Shown: positions 26,284 to 35,877 of the stretch, in pieces
Layout: each line of letters begins with the position of its first letter
Numbering within the stretch: position 1 is the stretch's first letter
Assembly: GCA_900556625.1 (NCBI GenBank)
Contig: USPQ01000001.1
Location: forward strand, 48,729 to 112,728
Origin: an uncultured Bacteroides sp.
Lineage (GTDB): Bacteria > Bacteroidota > Bacteroidia > Bacteroidales > Bacteroidaceae
DNA length: 64,000 nt
Direction of reading: 5' to 3'
Position numbers and translations under genes: made by a program
Notes under the pieces: generated by a model
The model's input: only the letters and a program-made list of their open reading frames with translations
Databases searched by the model: none
What the model was told of the DNA's origin: nothing

Positions 26284-27896
26284 TCCTTTTCCATCTCTGC
26301 AAAGAAAGCCTCAACTGCTTCTCTTTTTACAAAATAGAATTCTTTTCCACATACAGTCTTCTTCTCCATTAATTTGTAAAGTCCTTCGTACCCTTCGGCA
26401 TCGACTCCAACCACTTGTTCTTGATAGTAATCAGAAGCCTTGCGCGCACCCGCATCTTCCGGAATGTCCGTGCAGTTCCCCAGATACCAGTTGTTCTCAA
26501 ACAGTGCATCGGCTCCGTTCATGACGAACTTGTGCGGCTTGGTTTGATAAGGTGCATAAAACACGTTACTCCGGAATACAGGGTTCTTCACTAAAGCTCG
26601 TCCATTAGACGCCGTCACCAGGCTGAAGTCATAATCGTCTTTTACTTTGGTGGGAGAAGTGTGGATGATGTTATGATCTATCTGCGGATTTACGGCACCA
26701 CCCGAAAAATGAATTAGGGCAGAGGGATCTTTCTCCTCTTTTTCAGGACGTATCCCATCGTTGATACTGATGTTATATCTTACTTTACTTTCCAACACAC
26801 CGATATTATTGATATGAGTAGCGCTAGGATCATCGCAGAAAAGCACAAAACCACCATGATTGTTAGTGCTGTAATTGTATTGTATCACCGTGTTCCGGCA
26901 GTTATAATCGCAGTCAAAAGCCTGTCCGTCCGTCATGGCCTGATGACCGTCCACAAAGTTATATTGAATGGTCACATTGTCGCTGCTCCAAGGCCAGAAC
27001 CCGGCTGCCGCCCTCCATTTCTTTCCCAACCACGGGCACTCCCTCATTACATTATACTCGACCAGCACACCGTCGCATCCCATTGGCAGGATACCGTCAC
27101 CGGGTACTTTCTCCAACAGATTACCGCGAATAATGATATCACTATTTGGATACCAGTTCGCACGGTTGCAATAAGCGCTTCCCGAACCGCTCCAAAAGAT
27201 GCCGTTACGGGTACAGTTGACGATGTGGCAGTTCTCGATAAGCAATTTCTCAAATTTCGTTTTTTTCTCCTTTCCTGTGTTGGAAAGCATGATGGCTCCA
27301 CTGTATTTGTCCTTTGGAGCATGCTCCATTGTATAAGCTCCAGTGACGTTCTGCACAGTCAGTTCTCTAATGACAAGGCCTCTGGACGTACCATAATCTT
27401 TACATTCAATCTTCAGTCCTGAGCGCGAAGATAAGTATTCGCCTTTGTTTTCGATGGCAATGTGCTGCATCGTCACATAAGAAGAATTATAGATACGTGC
27501 AGCATACAAATCCATTTGTCTTCCCTTTACAAGAGGCTTTTCTTTCTCCTCTTCACCATACGCATCAATCACGACAGGCTGTTTTTTTGTACCTTCTGCC
27601 GTGATGTCCAACACCCCCTCAAAGGTCTCGCCTCTTTTTAAGAACAGGGCATCACCGGGCTGATACTTGAAAGTACTCGCTTTATCCAGGGTCTTCCACG
27701 CCTTTTCCGGAGAAGTACCTTCGTTCTCGTCGCTACCAGCCGTAGCATCTAAGTAATACGTTTTCGGGGTCTCATTTACCGTTTCTATTTTCCGGTATTC
27801 ATAACTGTCTAGTCCATTCTCGCTGCATGCACACAATAAAGCAGCAAAAAGCATATTTCCGATACTCATATATTTCATATTTTTGTTTTTTATCAA
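26280..27896 (-). CDS. Right-handed parallel beta-helix lipoprotein
   Basis: The 538-residue product has a signal ending in LLCACSE, a lipobox. It then shows the DATAGSDENEGTSPEKAWKTL entry motif that commonly precedes right-handed beta-helices in Bacteroidota glycan enzymes. Repeated coils such as IIIRGNLLEKVPGDGI, VLVEYNVMRECPW and VTIQYNFVDGHQAM extend to about residue 470. Such proteins include polysaccharide lyases and GH families such as GH141 and GH110, and I cannot assign one. Placement between two GH2 genes in a fucosidase-bearing PUL suggests a glycosidase. Conserved Asp and Trp residues in FWPWSSDN and FDCDYNCRN are candidate active-site positions. Confidence 0.78.
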   Translation of the reverse strand: MIKNKNMKYMSIGNMLFAALLCACSENGLDSYEYRKIETVNETPKTYYLDATAGSDENEGTSPEKAWKTLDKASTFKYQPGDALFLKRGETFEGVLDITAEGTKKQPVVIDAYGEEEKEKPLVKGRQMDLYAARIYNSSYVTMQHIAIENKGEYLSSRSGLKIECKDYGTSRGLVIRELTVQNVTGAYTMEHAPKDKYSGAIMLSNTGKEKKTKFEKLLIENCHIVNCTRNGIFWSGSGSAYCNRANWYPNSDIIIRGNLLEKVPGDGILPMGCDGVLVEYNVMRECPWLGKKWRAAAGFWPWSSDNVTIQYNFVDGHQAMTDGQAFDCDYNCRNTVIQYNYSTNNHGGFVLFCDDPSATHINNIGVLESKVRYNISINDGIRPEKEEKDPSALIHFSGGAVNPQIDHNIIHTSPTKVKDDYDFSLVTASNGRALVKNPVFRSNVFYAPYQTKPHKFVMNGADALFENNWYLGNCTDIPEDAGARKASDYYQEQVVGVDAEGYEGLYKLMEKKTVCGKEFYFVKREAVEAFFAEMEKE

Positions 27897-27905
27897 TTGA
27901 ATAAA

Positions 27906-30758
27906 TCATTTTCCTTGCAGGTTCACACTTCCTTTCAACCCCACATACGCATTAGGGACGGCTTGAAGCAACACACGCAAATCACATATTCCTTTCGTGG
28001 ACGGAAAGTCCACCTTGAAGTCCTTTTCCTGAAGTTCGTCTTTCTTGCCCAGCAACTTGCCGTTCAGCCATATTTCCGCCTTTCCCGCCAAGTTCTTGAA
28101 GACCAGTGCTCCACCGCCCTCACGGTATTCCACGTAAGGAACAAACGTGGTGCGTACCATGACGTAACGCGCCTTATTGAGCTTGATGGATCTGCCCCGT
28201 CCGATAGTAATGGGCTGCCAGCTGTTCATGTCGTTGTCTGCAATCACACAGGTCACATCCGGCCTTTCCAACGAAAGCGGAGAGGCAGACCAGCTGCCCA
28301 GTGTCATAGGCGGATCTTCCGGTTGCACGAAGGGGAGGCAGTTCGCACGGCTCACCGGTATGGTTAGCCTAAAAGGCTTCAATCCGGATGCCGTAGCGGT
28401 CAGCACAGCTTCACCTACCGCCTCGTCTGCTTGCAAGATTACCTGCGCCAGTCCATTGAACAAACTCCGGCTATTTCCTTTTTCCGCTTCGTGGCAGTTA
28501 GGGTCCCCATTACCTAGTCCTATTATCCGGACAGGTCCTTCTACGGCAAATGTCACCTTCAAGTTGGCAGTAGGCACGGGACGTCCCTTCCAGTCAAGAG
28601 CTTCCACCGTCACGGGCATGGCATCCCTTCCGTCTCCCGACAAAGAAGTGCGGTAGGGTTGTAAACGAAGTGCCACCGGCTTGCCGGTTGTTTCCACCTG
28701 CGCACGTGCAGCGACTTTCCTGTTCCTATAACCCACGACTTCCAATTTGCCTGGAGCATAAGGCACGTGCCAGGTATTCATCTCAAACGAATCTACTTTC
28801 TGTTCCGACACCAGCTTGCCGTTGAGCAGGAGCTTCACACGGTCCAGGTTGCTGAATGCCATCACTTTCACGGGCTTTCCGATAGAATCTTCCGGCCAGT
28901 TCCAATGGGGTATCAACTCCAACACCGGTTTGTCTTTCCTCCACTGCGCCTGATGTAGGTAATAGGCCGATTTCGGGAAACCGCACAAATCCATTATGCC
29001 GAAGAACGAACTGGCAGAAGGCCAGGCAAACGGGGTTGGCTCGCCATGATAGTCGAAACCGGTCCAATAGAAGCAACCTGCCATCCACGGACGCTCGGCC
29101 ACTGCGCGCCATGCCTTACGGTGAGTAGCTCCCCATCCTACGGATTGCGTGTCATACGAATCAAGCACATGGCGTGAGCGGTCGGTCACATATTCCCCTC
29201 GCACCATGATGGCCGATCCGTCTTCCGAGCTAGTCAGCGGCAATCGAGGTGTCTGAGCATGAAACCGGTCATAAGCATGTATCTGATAATTGAAGCCTGC
29301 CACATCTACGGCCATTGATACATTGTATTCCGAGAAGAAACCACCATTCATGGCCGCCGTCACCGGACGTGTTGTATCCAATTGTTTCACCACGGCACTC
29401 ATCCGGCGTACCATCTCGTAGCCGTTCTCCGAGCCCTGCATGGGTTCTTCGTTAAACACCGACCACAGAATCACGCTCGGACAGTTGCGGTCACGGCGTA
29501 CCAGCCATTCCAACTGCCGCACGTATTCGGGCGACGTATTGAAGAGGCGGTTTTCATCCAACACCATGATTCCCATGCTGTCGCACGCCTGCATGAATTC
29601 CTTCGACATTGGGTTGTGCACCGCACGGAAAGCGTTCACACCCATTTCTTTCAGCTTGCGCAGTCGAAACTCCCACATCGCATCAGGCATGGCCACGCCT
29701 ACTCCGGCATGATCCTGATGACAGCACACACCTTTTAATTTCAAGTTCTTGCCATTTAGCCAGAAGCCGGTGTCCGCATCGAAGCGGATGGTGCGGAAGC
29801 CACAAGCGGTTTCCACTTCGTCTGTCACCGTCCCGTTCTGTCGCACTATAGTCCGGACTTTGTAGAGCACCGGAGAGTCAGGCGACCACAGTTGCGGATT
29901 GTTCACAGACAACTTCAGGTTGGCCGTGACCTGTTGCAAGGCATCTACCTGCACACGTGCTATTTGCGCAGCCACTTCTTCCCCGTCGGGTGTCAGCAAG
30001 GTGACTTCCACCTCGCTATCAGCAGACTTTTTGCCTGAGTTATAGAGCGTGACTTCCGCCGGGATTTCCCAGCTTCCATCTTCCCGTTTCACCGGATGCG
30101 CGAACACGCCATCGGTCGGGATATGGAGTGCCGAGCGCTTCACCAGCCAAGTGTGGCGGTAAATACCGGCTCCCTCATACCACCAGCCCTCCTGAGCTTC
30201 AGCGTCCACACGCACCGCCACCGTATTCAGGTCGTCCCCGTAGGTGGCATAGGGCGTGATATCAATATACATGGAAGTATAGCCACACCAGTTGCGGTGG
30301 AGTACCGTGCCGTTCACCCAAATAGTAGCGTGCGTGGCGATACCGTCAAACTGCAATTCAATGTGTTTCCCCTTGTCTTCGGGTGCAAGGCGGAACTTCC
30401 GCCGATACCATCCGAATCCGCGGTGGTAATACCCCTGCGAAAGGTTGGCGGTAGAATCTATCCGGCCTTCGATTGCCCAGTCGTGGGGCAGATCGAGCGT
30501 CCTCCACGAAGAATCATCGTAAACGGGGGCAGCAGCTCCCCTCACGCCTCCAGCCTTAGTGCTGCGGTAGGTCTCATTGTGCCCTTTTATTACCGGACGC
30601 GGGATGTCGCCCAAATGGAAACGCCATCCTTTATCCAGTGAAAGGACCTCTCTCCGGGTAAGGGCTTCCTGCGCCTGCAAGAAAACAGTTGTTCCCATAC
30701 ACAGCAACAGAAAGATTACGCATCCCCACACACAACGATTAAAATGAGATATTTGCAT
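27906..30758 (-). CDS. Glycoside hydrolase family 2 beta-galactosidase-like enzyme
   Basis: The 950-residue secreted enzyme follows the canonical GH2 order. A sugar-binding domain (about residues 35-210) carries the LPHDWAIEG and GYYHRGFGWYRRKF motifs. Then come an Ig-like domain, a TIM barrel starting near FWLNGKNLKLKGVCCHQDH, and C-terminal beta-sandwich modules including a DUF4982-like region. Predicted acid/base is Glu437 in WSVFNEEPMQG and predicted nucleophile Glu512 in LTSSEDGSA. These features are typical of Bacteroides exo-beta-galactosidases. A final beta-sandwich (residues about 790-950) may bind carbohydrate. The next gene starts 9 bases downstream. Confidence 0.88.
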   Translation of the reverse strand: MQISHFNRCVWGCVIFLLLCMGTTVFLQAQEALTRREVLSLDKGWRFHLGDIPRPVIKGHNETYRSTKAGGVRGAAAPVYDDSSWRTLDLPHDWAIEGRIDSTANLSQGYYHRGFGWYRRKFRLAPEDKGKHIELQFDGIATHATIWVNGTVLHRNWCGYTSMYIDITPYATYGDDLNTVAVRVDAEAQEGWWYEGAGIYRHTWLVKRSALHIPTDGVFAHPVKREDGSWEIPAEVTLYNSGKKSADSEVEVTLLTPDGEEVAAQIARVQVDALQQVTANLKLSVNNPQLWSPDSPVLYKVRTIVRQNGTVTDEVETACGFRTIRFDADTGFWLNGKNLKLKGVCCHQDHAGVGVAMPDAMWEFRLRKLKEMGVNAFRAVHNPMSKEFMQACDSMGIMVLDENRLFNTSPEYVRQLEWLVRRDRNCPSVILWSVFNEEPMQGSENGYEMVRRMSAVVKQLDTTRPVTAAMNGGFFSEYNVSMAVDVAGFNYQIHAYDRFHAQTPRLPLTSSEDGSAIMVRGEYVTDRSRHVLDSYDTQSVGWGATHRKAWRAVAERPWMAGCFYWTGFDYHGEPTPFAWPSASSFFGIMDLCGFPKSAYYLHQAQWRKDKPVLELIPHWNWPEDSIGKPVKVMAFSNLDRVKLLLNGKLVSEQKVDSFEMNTWHVPYAPGKLEVVGYRNRKVAARAQVETTGKPVALRLQPYRTSLSGDGRDAMPVTVEALDWKGRPVPTANLKVTFAVEGPVRIIGLGNGDPNCHEAEKGNSRSLFNGLAQVILQADEAVGEAVLTATASGLKPFRLTIPVSRANCLPFVQPEDPPMTLGSWSASPLSLERPDVTCVIADNDMNSWQPITIGRGRSIKLNKARYVMVRTTFVPYVEYREGGGALVFKNLAGKAEIWLNGKLLGKKDELQEKDFKVDFPSTKGICDLRVLLQAVPNAYVGLKGSVNLQGK

Positions 30759-30770
30759 AAACGGATTCTG

Positions 30771-32015
30771 TTAGTTAGCTGTCTGGTTCACTTTCTCCTT
30801 TTCCACTTTCTGCACATTTTTCGTACGGAACTTCATGTAGTCCTTAGTGTTCAGTTTTGGAAATCCGTACTTTTCGATGTGAGCCCCCACCTCTTTCAGA
30901 GTCTTAATATTGGCTTCCTGAATGCTCCCGTCCGGATAAGGCGCGATATTCAGCAGGAGGTTGGCATTCATCTTTGCGCAGTTTTCCAGAAGTTCCAGCA
31001 CCTCTTCCTTAGTGCGCTGGTGCTGGCGCGGCGATTCATAATATCCCCAAGCCATCGTCTGGATGGGAATGTTCAACTCGGCCGGCTTACTCATGTTGCT
31101 TTTCCAAGAACGGTCAGCCGCGTCCTGTACCGACTTGGGCAGTCCCGCACCTTTGAACAGGGGAGCCAGCGAACCCATGTTCCGCTCTCCGGTAATGAAG
31201 TCCTCGTTACCGTTAGCACCGGTCTTATACACCACCAAAGCATGGGGTTGTATGGCATGAATCATGTCATATACTTCCTGCACGTTGAACATATCGGGAT
31301 GCTGGTATACGCCACCCACCGTATCGAACCAAAAACCTGCTATCGGACCATATTGGGTACAAAGTTCCATGATCTGTGTCTTGGCAAAGTTCATGTAATG
31401 CTTGAAGTCTTCCGGCTTTTCATATCTGTACTGCGCAGGCTGAGGATCGTACTTCGGCCGTGCGGGATTGTACATGGAGCGCGGCATATAGAACGGGTGA
31501 TGCCAATCGAGCCCCAGCGAATAGTAGATAAAAAGTCCCACCCCCGCTTTCCGGCAGGCCTGCGCCAGCTCCTTCAAGAAATCACGCTGAGGCGTGAAGT
31601 CCATGCAGTCATAATCACTCGCTTTAGAATCCCACATTGCGTAGCCATCGTGGTGCTTAGACACAAAAGTGATGTATTTCATCTTCGCGCTGACGGCCAA
31701 GTTCACGTAATCTTGGGCATTAAAGCCCTCACCCGTAAGTTCACGAGCTTTCTGCACATATTCGTCCAAGGGAATGTTGCGGTTGTACATAATCCATTCG
31801 CCTTTCTTGTAAAGGCTATAAGGTCCCCAGTGGATGAACAGCCCGAAACGTGCATCCTTGAACCAAGTCAAAGAGGCTTCTTTCGGCGAACGGGCATACT
31901 CGGCCTCATACCCTTTCAGGAAATAAGGCATTTCTCTCCAAGTCTGTTCCTGCCCTCTTGCTATCCAAACCAAAGAGCAAAAATACAGTATTACTACAAA
32001 TCTGTTCATAAACAT
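30771..32015 (-). CDS. GH29 alpha-L-fucosidase (first of two)
   Basis: The 414-residue secreted enzyme carries GH29 hallmarks: RFGLFIHWGPYSLYKKGEW near residue 57, VSKHHDGYAMWDS near 118, and the predicted nucleophile Asp231 in IAGFWFDTVGG. GH29 enzymes are retaining fucosidases releasing L-fucose from glycan ends. It is short for the family, being little more than the catalytic barrel. Its coding region ends 12 bases before the GH2 gene and starts 1 base after the other GH29 gene ends. A start two codons downstream (MNRFVV) is equally possible. Confidence 0.92.
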   Translation of the reverse strand: MFMNRFVVILYFCSLVWIARGQEQTWREMPYFLKGYEAEYARSPKEASLTWFKDARFGLFIHWGPYSLYKKGEWIMYNRNIPLDEYVQKARELTGEGFNAQDYVNLAVSAKMKYITFVSKHHDGYAMWDSKASDYDCMDFTPQRDFLKELAQACRKAGVGLFIYYSLGLDWHHPFYMPRSMYNPARPKYDPQPAQYRYEKPEDFKHYMNFAKTQIMELCTQYGPIAGFWFDTVGGVYQHPDMFNVQEVYDMIHAIQPHALVVYKTGANGNEDFITGERNMGSLAPLFKGAGLPKSVQDAADRSWKSNMSKPAELNIPIQTMAWGYYESPRQHQRTKEEVLELLENCAKMNANLLLNIAPYPDGSIQEANIKTLKEVGAHIEKYGFPKLNTKDYMKFRTKNVQKVEKEKVNQTAN

Positions 32016-32016
32016 C

Positions 32017-33357
32017 TTATTTAAAATATAATTTCACAGTATCTACCTGTCTGGTTCGTAACTCATTCGGAATGGAAAGCCTCAACACCCTATTTTTGTA
32101 TTGGAAATTGATTTCGTCACCTGTCCGTAGCAAGACCGCTCTCACAGGTTCTTGGTTCAACTCTTTCACGGTAATTGTGGATTGAAAGTCGGGGAAAGCA
32201 TGCAAATAAATGACATGTTCCTCCTCTTTCACCGTCACAGGCTGATTGGCAGTTTCTGACCAACCTCCTCCGCGAGTACCATAAATAGATTCGCCCGAGT
32301 GATTCATCCATTTTCCTATCACATTCCATGCCTCCAGTGCCTCTTCGGGAATACTACCGTCGGCAGCAGGTCCCACATTGGCCAAATAATTGCCACCCCA
32401 CGCACGTAAACGTACTAGATTCTCTATCACGTCATCTCCGCTATCCATTCGGTCGCAATATGAGAATGACCAACAGCGACTTGGCCAACAAGGATCGCAT
32501 GTTTCAAACCAACCGATAAATCGCTTCTTGGGTAATCCTCCTTCAGAATCTCCATAATCCCCTCTTTGCTTGTTGCGGCGGTTGATGACAATTCCAGGTT
32601 GCAGTTTCCTAATCCAATCATTCGATACTTCGGCCTGTCCGCCATCAAACCACATGAGGTCAATCCTTCCGTATTCAGTGAGTAGTTCCTTCAATTGGTT
32701 GCGAACCATCTTTATTCGCTTCTCGTCATGTCCTTCCGGTTTTTGTGGAATTGAGGCTACCAGCTCATGATTGTAATTATAATACTTATCACCTTTTTTA
32801 CCAAAACTGCGATAAAGTCGATCGTAATGCCAATCTGGTGGCGAGAAATAAAGCCCGACCTTTAGTCCATACTTGTGGCAGGCATCCACCACTTCTTTCA
32901 CCAAATCCCGACCGTTCATTTTTTGCTTCACACCAAAGTCACCGTATCTGCTTGGCCACAATGTATATCCATCGTGATGCTTGGCAGTAAATACCACATA
33001 TTTGAATCCGGCTTCTTTAGCCGCCTTCACCCAATTGTCTGGATTGAAATTCACAGGCTTCCATTTGTCTGCCAGCTTCCAATATTCCGTAGGAGCTATT
33101 TCACCATCTTCCCAAGCCTTGTTTCCTATCATTCCCCAAGACAAGTCAATGCCGCCATGCACAGCAGCCATCCCAAAATGAACAAAGAGTCCTAATCCTG
33201 CATCAGGAAACCACTGCGCCAGAGGGTGATTATTGAGCAAAGGCTGTTTGGAACCTATCTGTTGTAACAGCGCATGCTGCTCCTTTGAATCATTGTTCTG
33301 TGACCACACCATTGAAGGAATCAACACTAAACAGAATAAAATATACTTTATTTTCAT
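32017..33357 (-). CDS. GH29 alpha-L-fucosidase (second of two)
   Basis: The 446-residue secreted protein has the GH29 pattern LGLFVHFGMAAVHGG near residue 55, FTAKHHDGYTLWPSRYGDFG near 123, and predicted nucleophile Asp238 in RIDLMWFDGG. A GGNYLANVGPAADG segment follows, then a C-terminal beta-sandwich from about residue 370. It differs widely from the neighbouring GH29 protein, including an HFG in place of HWG, so the pair probably cleaves different fucose linkages rather than being a recent duplication. It belongs to the PUL transcript. Confidence 0.92.
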   Translation of the reverse strand: MKIKYILFCLVLIPSMVWSQNNDSKEQHALLQQIGSKQPLLNNHPLAQWFPDAGLGLFVHFGMAAVHGGIDLSWGMIGNKAWEDGEIAPTEYWKLADKWKPVNFNPDNWVKAAKEAGFKYVVFTAKHHDGYTLWPSRYGDFGVKQKMNGRDLVKEVVDACHKYGLKVGLYFSPPDWHYDRLYRSFGKKGDKYYNYNHELVASIPQKPEGHDEKRIKMVRNQLKELLTEYGRIDLMWFDGGQAEVSNDWIRKLQPGIVINRRNKQRGDYGDSEGGLPKKRFIGWFETCDPCWPSRCWSFSYCDRMDSGDDVIENLVRLRAWGGNYLANVGPAADGSIPEEALEAWNVIGKWMNHSGESIYGTRGGGWSETANQPVTVKEEEHVIYLHAFPDFQSTITVKELNQEPVRAVLLRTGDEINFQYKNRVLRLSIPNELRTRQVDTVKLYFK

Positions 33358-33379
33358 CGTTTTTATCCTCCAAATACAT

Positions 33380-35872
33380 CTATTTATATGTCAACCAAGC
33401 CGTTGCTTCTGTATCCGCGTCAGTAGAGAACCGGATCCAACGTGCCTGGAATTCTTCTGGAAACTGCCAATTCCACACTTCACCGGCTTTCACGGTCTGT
33501 ACTTTGTAAGTCATCCAGTCTCCGTTGCCGGTAGGATCGGCTTCAATAGTAAACGTTACATTCTTGTCGGCCTTATGTGACAAGGTCAATTCTTTCCGAT
33601 CGTAGAATCCTATCAGGTAAGGATCAGACGGAATACCTGCCTTTACAATCGCATCCTTCCACGGACCTCCCTGCCCCACAGGCTTACCTAGTTTCCACAA
33701 GTCGTCGATGGCTCCGGCCCATACGGCAGCTTTCCCATCGTCCGACACGATAATGTGTGCATTGTCTCCCGCTTCCTCCGGCTTCACTCCGGTCAGCACT
33801 AGCATGCCGCGATAAGAGGCATAATCATGAATGCGGAATGGATGAGTGGCTATCGGACGAATTTTTGCATACCCGTCCGCATTTTCAGCAGGAAGTTCAT
33901 AGAAAGTACCCATGCAAGAGAAGAGATCACGTTCCGTAGCCACTTCGCGGCAGATGCGGAGACGCGCCTGTTCGGTCAGGCTTCGGTAGCTCTCATTGCC
34001 CAAAGGCAACCGCCAGCGACGTCCGGCCTCGTCCACCACCAGCACCGAACCGGATTCGATATCTACCACACGTTCGGGGATAGCAAACTTCTCTCGGATA
34101 AAGTTGGCGGTAGCCGTGTCGGTCTTGTGCACCAACTCCAGTTTTTCACCCATTTCATAGTAACCGGTTTCCACCACTTTGCCATCGGTTTCCGTGCAGG
34201 CGAGCAAGCCTAGCGCACGGCGGTTGTCACCCAAACCATACAGCAAACCGCCAGTGAGCGTAGTGTCTTCTGCTTTGACCAGTCCGGCAAACATCGAAGC
34301 CGGTTTGGCAGCACGCGTATCGGGCACAGTATAGGTGAATGCCACGGTAGCACGTGTGGCCTTATCAGTCTTCACGCGAATCCATTCCCCTTTATCCGTG
34401 GCCGGGAAATTCACAGCGCAAGCTTTGCCCGCATCCACGGTGACTTGCTTCAGGTTCTTCCAACTATTGTTACCTTGTTCGTCCACTTCGTAGGTGAAAG
34501 TGACCGCTGTATCTCCATCGTTCTTTATCCAACCCATACGGACGTTCCATCCGGCAAACAGATAAGGGTCGGAGCATTCACCGGCCTTCACTTCCTCTTT
34601 TATCCACAATGCACCGTCCACGGTAGCAGGACCTAGCTCATCGGGTTTGGTAACCGATGTGAACCACAGGTTCGAGTTCGATTGGCCAGGACCTTCGATA
34701 CCTCCTTTTGCCTTACGCCGGTTGAGAAACTCCTTCTGTGCCGAATCATCACAACCGAACACCAATTCGTCGTTCCAGCGGGTGAAATCACCAATGACTT
34801 TCAGATAGCTGGTACGCGGGCGAATGCCGGCTGACGAAGTCGTAGTAAACGTGCCGGGAAAACGCCAGAAAAGTCCGTGCATAGTCATCAGATAATCGGG
34901 CGATCCTTCTTTGCCGATATTGCGGATGCGCGGCCATTCGGTGTTCCATCCGTGAGCACCGTCATATGAGTGGCTCGCTTTGGGAAGACGGTAAAATGTC
35001 CATTCCTTTTCGGGTTCCCTTACGCCTAATAACACCGACTTGTGGTCCCAACCCGTTGCCCAAATGGGGTCTGTTTCCGGATGAGTACTTCCGTAAATTC
35101 CGTCAGGACCGGTAATTTCCACAAACTGGTTGCGACGCACAACTTTCCATTCCTTACCATCCCATTCGGAAAGCGATCCGGACTCCGCATCAAAGTATTT
35201 CATGGCCTGCGGTGTGTTCTCTCCATTATCTGAATACACCAGCACGCCCTGACCTGAATACAGACCTTTCCCGTGCGCACCCGGCAGCAAGTCTTTGTAA
35301 GGCGGATTGTGTACCGGGTCTTCCTTATGACGTCGGCGACCGGCATTACCGTCGGCGAAAAGTTCGGTGACTTCCAGAGAGTGCACGTCCACCTCGTAGA
35401 AACCTTCTTCCATAGTGGCGATATAGAGTTTGTTGTTCGGATCGGTCAGATGGCGTGCCGAACCGGTGTAGCGACCGGGTGCGGTCTGCCAGGGAATAAC
35501 ACGCACTGTCGAAGTGCTGTCTATCCAATAAGGACCGATGTTCAGCTGCTTCGATTCGCGGTGAATCATGCGGTTAGCATGTGTTCCACCAATACTTTCC
35601 GAGCGTACAATCAGTTTTTTGTCAGGTGTAATCTCATATAATTTGTCAGAGGAGCCGAAAGCCATGTGGGGTCCGTAGGTAACGGCCCAAAGACTGCCGT
35701 TCCAAGGAACCACGGCCCCAGTACCGCACTCGCCTTCATCATTGTAGAAGGCGAGGTGCGGGTAGATTCCTGAAATACAATCTATCTGTTTTTTTTCTTG
35801 AAGAGAACAAGCCAATAAACCCGCGCTCAATACCCCTCCATATAATAAATTTACAATTTTTTTCATAATCAC
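33380..35872 (-). CDS. Large propeller-like lipoprotein with duplicated C-terminal module
   Basis: The 830-residue product has a lipobox cysteine at about residue 22 (SAGLLACS). The first 420 residues show repeated short beta-blades (GSLWAVTYG, KLYIATMEEGFYEVD, QGVLVYSDNG, DYLMTMHGLFWRFPG) suggesting a beta-propeller. Two homologous modules of about 88 residues follow at 428-515 and 743-830. They share KAGxxSDPYL, FTxExDxxGN and WIRxxTD. A second propeller-like region lies between them. I recognise no family. The acid-poor residues after Cys22 argue against surface export, so a periplasmic location is likelier. It may bind or process glycan within the PUL. Confidence 0.8.
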   Translation of the reverse strand: MIMKKIVNLLYGGVLSAGLLACSLQEKKQIDCISGIYPHLAFYNDEGECGTGAVVPWNGSLWAVTYGPHMAFGSSDKLYEITPDKKLIVRSESIGGTHANRMIHRESKQLNIGPYWIDSTSTVRVIPWQTAPGRYTGSARHLTDPNNKLYIATMEEGFYEVDVHSLEVTELFADGNAGRRRHKEDPVHNPPYKDLLPGAHGKGLYSGQGVLVYSDNGENTPQAMKYFDAESGSLSEWDGKEWKVVRRNQFVEITGPDGIYGSTHPETDPIWATGWDHKSVLLGVREPEKEWTFYRLPKASHSYDGAHGWNTEWPRIRNIGKEGSPDYLMTMHGLFWRFPGTFTTTSSAGIRPRTSYLKVIGDFTRWNDELVFGCDDSAQKEFLNRRKAKGGIEGPGQSNSNLWFTSVTKPDELGPATVDGALWIKEEVKAGECSDPYLFAGWNVRMGWIKNDGDTAVTFTYEVDEQGNNSWKNLKQVTVDAGKACAVNFPATDKGEWIRVKTDKATRATVAFTYTVPDTRAAKPASMFAGLVKAEDTTLTGGLLYGLGDNRRALGLLACTETDGKVVETGYYEMGEKLELVHKTDTATANFIREKFAIPERVVDIESGSVLVVDEAGRRWRLPLGNESYRSLTEQARLRICREVATERDLFSCMGTFYELPAENADGYAKIRPIATHPFRIHDYASYRGMLVLTGVKPEEAGDNAHIIVSDDGKAAVWAGAIDDLWKLGKPVGQGGPWKDAIVKAGIPSDPYLIGFYDRKELTLSHKADKNVTFTIEADPTGNGDWMTYKVQTVKAGEVWNWQFPEEFQARWIRFSTDADTEATAWLTYK

Positions 35873-35877
35873 ATATA

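Noticed and set aside
30744..32024. Plus-strand open frame of 426 codons opposite the first GH29 gene
   Set aside because: It mirrors a clearly identified fucosidase and contains no motif of its own. It is a shadow of high-GC coding sequence.
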